Below, in pieces: positions 23,341-35,317 of a DNA stretch of 64,000 bases. The translations under genes were made by a program, and so were the position numbers. The notes beneath the pieces are model-generated. The model saw only the letters and a list, made by a program, of their open reading frames with translations, was not told the origin of the DNA and did not search any database. Every line of letters starts with the position of its first letter. The stretch's first letter is position 1. Source of the stretch: Haliclystus octoradiatus (Eukaryota > Cnidaria > Staurozoa > Stauromedusae > Haliclystidae); contig OU744447.1 in the NCBI GenBank assembly GCA_916610825.1, positions 38,477,171 through 38,541,170 on the forward strand, given 5' to 3'.

Positions 23341-23943
23341 TCAAGCTGTCCGTGAAATATTTCTAAAGATTTTTAACGCTATTTTCACGGTGAGGATTTT
23401 GAGAATAGTTATGATATCACGGTATTATAACGGTCTTGAACGAAACATTAACATTTTCACGGAATTTTCACGGCCAAGTAAACATACAGACAAAAATGAT
23501 GAAGCCCAATTCACGTATTTTTCACAGTTTTTGACATTTTCACGGTTTTTTCATAGTAATTTAACGGCTTTTTCACGGTTTCTCTGTTGGTAGTGTAACT
23601 CGCCTACCCGAGTTACTCGCCTTGGCAGACCGGGTAACTCGCCTACCCGAGACAACTTTCTGTCACTTTTTGACTTGTAAACGGAAATAGGCGAGTAACT
23701 CGGGTAGGCGGGTTAAATTAAAAATGGTAGCTTTAATTTTCTATTGTTTCGAACGTTTCCGCTGTAGACATCTTTTGTTCTCTAATCGTTTCATTTCAGC
23801 GCGCATGCTTAGATTGGCTTCAAATTATTTAACTCGGGTAGGCGGGTTACTCAGGTGACCCTTGTAAACACATAACACATTTTAACTCGGTAAGGCGAGT
23901 AACTCGCCTACCCGGGTAACTCGCCCTCCTTGTAAACAGGGCC
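23341..23943 (-). repeat. Right inverted end with subterminal arrays
   Basis: Inverted counterpart of 11042-11392: TTTTCACGG motifs (23341-23582), a GTTGGTAGTGTAAC junction, then alternating GGCGAGTAACTCGGG motifs out to CCTTGTAAACAGGGCC. It is longer than the left end, with a unique insert around 23710-23830. Confidence 0.8.
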
Positions 23944-23946
23944 TTA

Positions 23947-24346
23947 GACACGCGGTCGTCACAGGAAAAACGGTGATACCTATTGGCTCATTGCAGACCC
24001 TTTGTTATTCCTGTTGCTGTGATTGGTTGGTCGAATTCTTCTGCGTTCTTCTGACGCTTTTCAGGACAAAATGAACTTATCAGTTTGGATAGTGCTGCAG
24101 TGTGGTCGGATATTTTGTAAAAAAATACTAATAATTTATAATATTTATTACATAGAATCGATTTATAAAAGGGTTACCAACCTTCAAGGGTTAGGATTAT
24201 TCTATTGATGAAATCTGTCAATCAAATTCTAAATCTAAGTAACGAGGACTTGCAGTCTTGAAAATGAATAGATCAACCCAGCAACGCGGGTCACTCATTG
24301 CTAGTTACCAATAAAACACAACCTCACATCAATATAAAATAACAGG
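23947..24346. other. Spacer, nothing recognised
   Basis: About 400 bp between the DNA transposon and the ATT microsatellite. No coding or repeat signal that I can support. Confidence 0.4.
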
Positions 24347-25159
<813 letters not shown>

Positions 25160-25324
25160 AAATATATAGAGTTTGAGTTTACAAAAGAAATTATCAAATA
25201 CAATTAGACGGAAAAAAACAAACAACCGGGATTTTATAGAATCCGAATGCGTGTTATCCGATCCGATTATTATTATTATTATGTTTGATTTTGTTAATTT
25301 AGACATCATAATCTGTTATTTGGA

Positions 25325-28300
25325 ATGGAATGTTTGCAATGCAATCATTCTCTCGGTCCATTATCGGATTATATGACATTTATTCAAGACGAAAGGTCAA
25401 ATCATTTAACGTTGAAACCTGAAGATGTATCTGAAAATGAATCAACACATTATGTTTTTGATAAGACAAATGCAAAGAAACAGACAATTCATTGTAAATA
25501 TTGCAAACAAAAACACGGCAAAATCCTGTCTTTGGTCGGAGTTACATTCCACGCTATATCGCTAGAGAGGATCTCAATCAACGACCATGCATATACAAAG
25601 AAAAGCAAATGGAACACTGAAAAAGCAACATTTGAGGGCCAAATTGAGGAACGTAAACCAGACAATTTTCATATCGATTATCCTATCCCTGTTAAGCAGA
25701 AACGCATTGTAAAGGCTGCGTCCCTTATTCCCGATGGGGATAAAGCAAGAGAAGTAGACATTACACCTTGGTGGGCTATTTTAAAATCAATCATCCCCAA
25801 AGCTTATCAGTTAGAAGGTTATTTGGAAGCAGTTCAAAATGATATTGTATTCGTTCTACCAACTGGCTATGGAAAGACATTGGTTGCTGCCATGGTGCTG
25901 GCTCATCGATCAAAACGCTACCCTCAACACACTGGACTGATGGTTGTGGAGAAAATACCGCTGGTGGATCAGCATTGCCAGAATTTAAGAAGAGAGACAG
26001 GTATGCTAGTTATGTTAATTATGTGTCCATTATCCATTTTCTTCATCTGTAAACCCTATTTTATTTACCGTTTGTACCCTGTGAAAACCGTTTGTGAACA
26101 TTAACTGGCCCAATCTTCATGAACTGTTTTTGAAAACACAGGCCATTCAACATTTCTGAACAATCTGTTTTCTGAACAGTGCCTGATCTGCTTATAAGAT
26201 GTTCATGAACAGAATTCATGTGAAATGTCTGTAAACTAGCTGTTTATGAACCCAGTGTACTTTTTCGTAAGTGTTGTTGTGATAACAATATTCAACTGTT
26301 TATAACTATTTTCTATTTTCCCTTAAAAAGGTATGAAAGTTATGGGCTTATGTGGAGAGAATGTCACCCGTCACAAAGTGGATAAAGTTAGTCAACTGCA
26401 GTATGACGTCTTGGTAATGACAGTCGAGTCTGTTTTGGTGCGTCGTGACACCTTGCCGTTGAATTTATTCCATACGATTGTCATGGACGAGTGTCATCAT
26501 GCTAGAGGTGACCATTCCTATGCAAGACTTTTGAAAGTATTGAAAACAATGTCAGCAAATGCACGGCCACGGTTACTAGGTTTGACAGCAACACCAATTG
26601 AAGTTCGAAAGGCAAGCATCAATGCCAATCTTGATAAACTAGATACATTCATGGATCATTTCCCAAACAACTGTCGTCTAGTGTGTCCTGACCTTGGTTT
26701 CATCCAAGACAAACAGCAGGACTGGAAATTAGTCGAAGCATCCACCAATCAACAATTACTTGAAAGTGCGATATTCGAATATGTCAAAGAAAAAGCGAAA
26801 TATTTTCCAGAGGTAGACCGTAGATGGCTTACGGATCAACAACAATTATTTCTATGCCAAGGGAACATACAAGGAAGGCTAAGAATGGCAAGAGTCAGTC
26901 AAACCAACCGTCACATTATTAATGAACTTTTAGCTGCCGTTGCTTGTGTGGATTTAAATTATCTGCTTGGGGTTAAAATTGCGCTGCCCATCTTAAAGGA
27001 AAATAATATACCTTATCCAACACAATTAAATGACTGTGACGAAAATTCAAAGAGACTTGATCTCCTGATGATAGAGATACTTAAACAGATTGAAGAAAAT
27101 GCGCATACCAAGATTTTGGTTTTTGTTAAGAAGAGGGACATTGCAAAAGCATTGCACGAGTATCTACTCAAGGAAATTCCCCATTGTCAACCGTTAAAGA
27201 TGGTTGGTCATGGCGGTGAAGATGGCATGTTATGGAACGGCCCTGCTGGTCAAAATGACGCAATTTATGGTTTTAACTACGGAGAAAGTAAATTAATGGT
27301 TGCTACATCTATTGTTGAAGAAGGCTTGGACATTCCGTCTTGTGATTTGGTCATTCGTTTTTCAAGCAATAAAAACTTAATCCGCCATTTACAAACACGC
27401 GGCAGAGCAAGGAAAAGCAGTGGAAGGTTCATTATTCTTGGCAGCCACAATGAAAGATTTGATGAGCTAGACATGTTAAAACGTGAGCAAGCGCTGAAGG
27501 GGATCATTAAAATGCGTTCCATAATTTCCTCTCAAACAAAAGAGCAGGCAAAAGATTTATTGCAAGAAGAAAGGGTTGAAAGGGTCATCATGCAACACAA
27601 AGAAATGGCGTTAATGAATTACAAAATTGATAATTTTAGTTTTAAATTATATGCCGTTGACATTAGTGAGAGTAAGGATTTGGTGAAATTGAAGTCTGAA
27701 ATTGAAAAAATATTCCAGAATTGTCATGTTGATATCATCAATAATAGTAATGGTAAAATATTCTCTGGATGCGAACATCTATTTCCAAGCAGCTCGGTTG
27801 TATTCTTGTTGGGTTTTACACAGCAAAGTAGCGAAGATGTTTTCAATGACGAAACTGTATCTGAAAAGTATCTTGACATATGTTTGAATTGGAGTTTCCG
27901 ATTATCAATTCTTTGCAGTAAAATACTTTTTTTCACATCGATAGATAGTACTGATGATATTAACACTAAACAATATCCCGTAGAAATGATTTGTTTTGGC
28001 AGAATGGAACAATTGCAACCAAATATTAAAATTTCTTATGTCTGTAAATATGACGGATTTTCAAGTTTTTCAGCAACATATAATTCAATAGAATACGTTG
28101 ACATTACTAGTAAGAGAACATTACAACTTAAACTTGCATCTACCTATGGCTACGCTCTCGCTACGGTTGTCGATAGAACAACAGTGAAGTTATCAATACC
28201 ATACCAAACACCACCTCATTCAACATCAGAGAATGTACCCAAGCAATGTAATATAATGACAACTGTAATTATAATGGATGATGCCTTCAATGGATTATGT

Positions 28301-31300
28301 AAAACATTTCCATTGAAGATATTTACAAGTTGGATTGAGTATGAAGCTATGGAACGTAACCACTATGAGTCACTGTTTGCGTTACCAAATGAAGACTTCG
28401 ATCTTTTATGGCTATTAAAATCCCTAGATGATTCTATGCCTTTGTCTGGGTTTAATGATTTCAAGAATTATGTCCTGGAAGATTGGAACAAGAATATATA
28501 TCAACGCTCAAATATATTGCTTGCCCTTGAAGTAATAAGGGCAGATGGATGTTTGATATTTGATATGAAGAATGAATTTTTGAAATATCGAAACAGTGGA
28601 TTGGAGACTACCAATAGAGACGCCCCATTTGATAACACACAGCAAATACATAACGCTATTGTTACTCCGTCTGAGCGGGTTATTGCTGGCTCAAATATCA
28701 TTACACCTGAGAGCCGTTTAATTCGAATGTTTCCTGGAAAGCGGTTTATCACAGTGACATTGAGAGGGGATAATGGTGGAAAAGTGGCAAATGAAAAAAA
28801 TATAGACAAAATGAAAGAAATATTGGCAAATGGAATTGAAATAATTGGACACAAGTTTCAATATTTGTGTGCAAGTGGAAGTCAACTGAGAGATCATAAA
28901 GCTAACTTTGTTGAAGCAGAATCCTTTGTTGATGTGCAGAAAATGCGCGACTTAATGATCCATAAACCCAAATTTTCACACATTTCAAAGTATTCGAGTC
29001 GTTTGGGATTATTTGCTACGACAGGCACTGTTCTTGGTGATGTTGATTTAAAAAATGTAATCTCTAAATGTCCTGACATTGAAGCTGTAAATGGAACCTT
29101 GCTGACTGACGGGTGTGGAAAGATTTCAAAGAAATTTCTAATGGATTTACTAAAATCAAAACACGATATAGACTATTGTGCAATTCAAATCCGTTTGGCT
29201 GGCGCAAAAGGTGTGCTGGTTATTGTAGACAATCTAACCACTGATATTGAATTTCAAAACGTCACTGCGTCAACACGTATCATATTGCGCCCATCTATGG
29301 TAAAATTTGATTCTTTAAATCCTGAGTTTTTATTAGTGACCAAATCCCAATGGCTCCCCTTGACTTTGAACAGAGAGATAATTACGTTACTTGATGCCTT
29401 GAAGTCTCGTTCTGATACTGACTTTGATGCTTTTATTATGGCATTGCAAAATGAAAGGATTCAGCACATGGCCGACCGACTGCATACAAATGCTTTAGCG
29501 CAGCAATGTCTGAAACAATACCTACCGCAAGCACTTATGGATTGTGTGGCTGATCAATTCAATCTCACACTCGAGCCATTTTGGTTTTCGCTATTGCAAC
29601 ATACATATCTTTTGGATTCAAAATATTTACGAGAAAAAACAAATATTCCTATTAAGAATGGCTGTCGACTAATGGGTGTGGCTGACCCAACGTTTACATT
29701 GGAGCCTGAATGTGTGTTCTGTTTTATTGAACATGATTCAAGCGATTTCAATGGTGTTTTAACTGGAAATGTTATTATATACAGAAATCCTTGTCTACAT
29801 CCTGGAGATGTGAGGCTTGTCAAGGCGGTTGAAAACCCTCGCTTGAAGGAAATGAACTTGAAGAATGTTCTAGTGTTTTCAGTTTCAACGCAGAGTGAAT
29901 CGTCTTTACCGGACAAATGTTCTGGAGGCGATCTTGATGGGGATCAGTTTTCAATAATCTGGGATCAAAATATTATTTTAAATCGTCATCAAGTTCATCC
30001 CCCGCTTGACTATCAAAACATCGGCAAGACACAACATACATCACTTTCATCAGTTGATTTCAACAATCAAGAGATGCTTGCAAAATTCTTTACAGACAAC
30101 ATGAAGAACGATGCATTAGGTCGCGTTGCGAACATGCATTTAGCATTAAGTGATCATTTGTCAGCTACTCATAAGCTTGCAACAGCTTTATCAAAATCAC
30201 AAAGCGTTGCGGTTGATTTCCCAAAGACAGGAATTGTCCCATTGGTTCCTAAAGAGGCTTTGGACGTAGTAAAACAAAAAGGATTTCCAGATTTCATGGA
30301 GAAAGAACCATGTTACAAGTCTGAAAAAGTACTTGGTAGACTTTATCGCTATTGCCAAGGGCTTATGTTTAACAAAGATCTTGTAAAGTCACAAAGAACG
30401 TCTAAATTGGACCATCCATTGGTTTTAGATGGCAGAGAACTATTTGATGATGAAGTGAAGAAGATATATAAACACTTTTGTATAGACATGAAACGATTGA
30501 TGAGCCGATTCGAAATAAAAAATGAAGCAGAAATAGTTTTATGTGAGATGTTGTTGTGGCCAACAGTATTTAGTTCAAATAGAGGCAAAGCCTCTGCATC
30601 ATTAAAAAACGCCAAGGATGCCCTATGGAGAAAGTATTTGGCTATATTTTACAGTGGAGTGAATACAAAAGAACAGTTTCGATTGAAAGCATCTTCTTGG
30701 TACACATCGTGTTATGAGGATGAAGAGTATAACTTTAAATCATTTGCATGGATAATACATGAACAGCTCACATCTCTTAAAACCACAAACAGCGAATGTC
30801 ATACTCATTTAGCTGAACAACCACATGTATTGATTGGAGTTAATTGCAAACATTTGTTTCAAAATTTTGCACCAAAATTAGTTTTGAAATTTGAAAGAGC
30901 CCGGACTGTAGAAAATCAAATCCAAGATGCACTTCCAAATGAAAAAATTAAGATGTATGGCTCTGCGTCAGTGTTCGTTAGTGGCGATGGTTCGGATATA
31001 GACCTATTGGTTTATGGTAAGGATTTTTAGTAATGAATTATTTTTGTTTTACAATTGATGCTAAGTTATTTATAATGCTTCGTTATCCTCTTGAAAACAT
31101 TTTCAGATAAGAGAGTGAAAATTGAAATTAACAGAATTTTTATATATATGGCATTAAAATTCACAGACATCAGTATTGAGTTAACCTTTGTGGAAGAAGT
31201 CCATGAGTTCATGAACATGAAATTGCTCAAAAGTTGATGAACTGTTCATGACTGTTCATAAACCCACAAAATATATAACGAACCCACTAAATAATGTTCG

Positions 31301-34300
31301 TGGACTGGTTCATGAACACTTCATTAACAGTTCATGAACTTTTGAGCAACTTCACGTTCATGAACTCATGGACTTCTTCCACAAGGGTTAACTCAATACC
31401 CAATCAGACTCTGTAAAATCCCCACACTTTGTCTAATAGCTGACACTCTCGGTTATTGATGTCTGTGAATTTTAATGCCATATATAAACAAATTTAGGTA
31501 ATTTCAATTTTCACTCACTTATCTGAAGATGTTTTCAAGAGGATAACAAATCGTTGTAAATCATGTAAAGGTGGAACGACTTAATCGATTAACCATTTCC
31601 TATGACAACTACCGGTTTACTTTAATACTAATTAGTTAACCATCCTGTTTTGTTTTGAATGTATTCAAAATAATAGATCTAATTCAAAGTGTATGTCTGC
31701 TTCAGTTGATAGAATTTTATTGTTTTGAAATTTTATTAATACAAGAAATTAATTTTTCAATAAAAGGAATCAATTTACGTTTCGAATGAATCATTAACAA
31801 TGTAAACCAACTGTTTGTTTGAGCTTAATGCTGTGAAATTGACACCTTTGTCGCAACACAACAGTCGTTCATTCGCTTCAAATGCAGTTCAAAGAATGAA
31901 GCAAAATTTTATTGCCTTCTAAAGTTTGGCATGAACATAAGAATCAGTTTATGAACTAAAGGTTTACCTTTGTTTTCATATTAAACCAAGATTTACAGAA
32001 CTGGAGTAGTTTCAAATTTATCCCTGCACTTCTTTTGTAGAAAAATATAATTGCTTCTTTCTTTTAAGTATATTATGAATGTAAAAGCAGCTTTTTTTAG
32101 ATATCTAAATACTTCATAACTAATGCCGACAATAGGATTATAGGATTTCCATACTTTTGATTGGCTATTTTTTTTTCTCCAAAATAATGGTGTTTTTGCC
32201 TAGTTGACATTCGAAATCAAGTCAAAAATAAATGAGATGATATTTTTCATTATTTTTCATTATTTTTCTATTGGGTGATGAGTAGTAAAACAATAAAGCT
32301 ATTCACCACCGGTTTTCTCATTTCGATTAACCAGTTGTGAAAATTCCTGCACCGCCTGATCCTAAAATCATGTCTCTTAATTTATCTCTGTCTTTTATTC
32401 GAAAGGTAATAATTTCGCTGTGAGTAATCCAAAGGCGTATCTCGAAGGTCACGTTGTACAAGGTCTACAGGATAATATAGATAACATGATACTTCAGCCT
32501 GGAAATATACCAATTGTACGTTGCAAGGTCGACACAGATGATGACATGGTCGACGTTGATATTTCATGCAACAGAACTGGATATTTAAAGACAATTTGCA
32601 TCCGCTCTGTTTACAAGAGAAATCCTAATTTCTTTGTTGTCTTTTGGACTCTTGTTCACTGGGCTAGGCTGAGTGGTATCCTCAAGAATTTCAAAGAGGA
32701 CATAAGTTTATTACCAACAGCTGAATTCTATGCAATCATTTTAAAGCTAGTGGGTATAGATCTTCCGACGGAAATTAATGATATCAACAGCGATGATGAT
32801 TTATCAACAGCATTGAAGGAAATTGATAACGTCAATGGAAGTGATATAATTGGTCATATGATTTTAAAGTTTTTCAGAAGTGGTACAGAATGGCCCGAGG
32901 AGAAATGTTTCAGGTATAGTTAGACCCTTATTTCAAGCCCTCGGTAAAATTATGGAAGAAATTGTCATTAGAAATACAGATTACTAATTTCTAATAGTCA
33001 ATATCTTCCAATATGTTATTGCTGCAGCCCTGAAGAAAATAAACATTACACCATTAATGTAATACACGATTTTAAAAGCACAATAGAAGTAAACACAATC
33101 GGAGAGTGAAAATTTCACAATGATAGACCATACAAATTCTTCTCCAGAAAAAAATATTAATTAAATATTGTTGTTCTTGTAATATATTCTGTAATAGTAG
33201 CTCAAATTTAATTGCAATATAAGCATTCTGTTTTGGATCAACTTGATCAATTGATAATTGATGAATAAATTTTGTGTCGGAATGACCAAGGTAAAATAAC
33301 ATTGCTGTAAAGTACAGGTAAATCCTCATTTTTAAAACTTGCCAAAAACAGATACATTTTTCATTCAGTATTTTCCTTTCAGAATATCATCAAATTATTG
33401 GCTGTAATTAATTGTTAAATATGGTAATAAATTCACAGACATAGATAACTAAGAGTGCCAGTCAGTACTATACAAAGAGCCAGTATTTTGCAGAGTCTAA
33501 TTGGGTATCTAGTGCTACCAAAACTAAATCCATGAAGGTGTTGTGAAAACACCATTGGAAATGAAAAAAGTGAAAACAATAAAATTTCAAGCCATGTGAA
33601 TATCCATATCCACGATACTAGCATGTGAAAATGCCATAAAAACATCATGAAGTTTCACGCTTTTTTAATGGTTTTGGTGTAAGTAGTGGAGGGTAGGCCT
33701 GATCTGCTGAATTGCAGGCATTTCATGAATATAGCTATCAAAGCAATTTTGCACTTTTGATTACTAAAAAATTACCATGGCAACATCATTTGAATGACTG
33801 TGGTTATAAATTGTGAATTATGTCTTTTATTAGTTAATCACTGTCTGTTATATTAACCTTGTATACTATGTGAAACCTGTATATTATATATCAACCAGCT
33901 ATGAGAGGCAGATAAATTGACCACTATAGACAGGTGGCCTTTATATACAGTGTTGATTCAATGGAAAATACTATTTCCTACATAGTAAGAATGACCACTA
34001 TAGACGGGTGGCCTTTATATACAGTGTTGATTCAATGGAAAATAATATTTCCTACATAGTAAGAATGACCACTATAGACAGGTGGCCTTTATATACAGTG
34101 TTGATTCAATGGAAAATACTATTTCCTACAAAGTAAGAATGACCACTATAGGCAGGTGGCCTTTATATACAGTGTTGATTCAATGGAAAATACTATTTCC
34201 TACATAGTAAGAATGACCACTATAGACAGGTGGCCTTTATATACAGTGTTGATTCAATGGAAAATACTATTTCCTACATAGTAAGAATGACCACTATAGG

Positions 34301-35245
34301 CAGGTGACTACTGTAGCAGATTGACTGTACTATGATACAAATATTAAACACTTTCTGTGTAGTCTGGGTTATACAAACACAGATGTTGTTTTATAACGTG
34401 CATCGTTCAATATATTGTCATAATTATCACGCGTATCGTTCAATATGGTTGTAATTATTATCACACATATCATTCTATATGAGAAAAGCAGTTTACCTCG
34501 GTTACATAGCCTTCATCATGTCATTCAAATGTGACGCTTTATAAAGCTTCATTCACTCGTTCTATTTGTTAATATTGATTTTAACAGGTATGAATGGCCC
34601 AATGGTATCCATACAATCGAAGTGTCATGTAGTCTGATGAAGGTCATCAGTGCCATGTGTTTAAAAGCATTACACATTATATTATACAGTAAAGATATGA
34701 CTGAAGTCAATAAAAATTCATCACAGGATACAGAAAAAGTTCAAATCATTACCAAGCGTTTGTCAAAAGGTCTATCGCTATCTATTAGCACAAACTTTGA
34801 TTTCTTCAAGACTAAATTATTAGCTGCCAGTGGAGTGATAAAGATTGAATTCTCCCTCAATAAAAACAGTGTTGATAGCACAGGTGATTATGTTCTGATG
34901 GTTGCCCACGGTAGCCGATTTTCATTGAATAAACTACTCGATCAGTTGGTCGATGTGTCCAACACCCAATCAATATTGAGAAAGAGCACGAATTCTGGAA
35001 AGTATTTTATGGACGGTTCACAGTGGATCAACTTATTTCGAGGTAAGGATTAATCCCTTTGTTGTGATGGATCAGAATTTCAATATATCTGGACCAATAA
35101 TGTTCACTATTAAGCAATTAGCACACGCTTTCATATGAGCCATTGATATTTGGTGCACCAGTACGCATGTAAGGAGAAAACAAGAAGGCAAGTTCAAAAA
35201 GTTGAAAAAATTCATGGACCAGTTTCATTTTTCCTACATATAATG

Positions 35246-35317
<72 letters not shown>

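Larger units (their letters stand above)
11042..23943. mobile_element. Large TTA-flanked DNA transposon with EnSpm/CACTA-like transposase remnant
   Basis: The ends are inverted copies starting GGCCCTGTTTACAAGG (11042) and closing with its complement (23943). Both sides are flanked by TTA (11039-11041, 23944-23946), a 3-bp target duplication. Inside each end lie repeated GGCGAGTTACTCGGGT motifs and then arrays of CCGTGAAA. Subterminal repeat arrays and a 3-bp duplication fit EnSpm/CACTA, although the usual CACT terminus is absent, and TTA would also fit PIF/Harbinger. The internal cargo is a TNP2-like transposase fragment (plus strand), a divergent unknown gene (minus strand) and a nested BEL/Pao element. 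The transposase lacks its catalytic part, so this copy is defective. Confidence 0.8.

Noticed and set aside
26333..31030. Treating the long helicase-RdRP frame as an intronless gene starting at its first Met
   Set aside because: The Walker A part of the helicase lies in the preceding exon (25325-26000) with a matching phase-1 donor and acceptor, and the nucleotidyltransferase continues after 31016. The Met at 26333 is internal.
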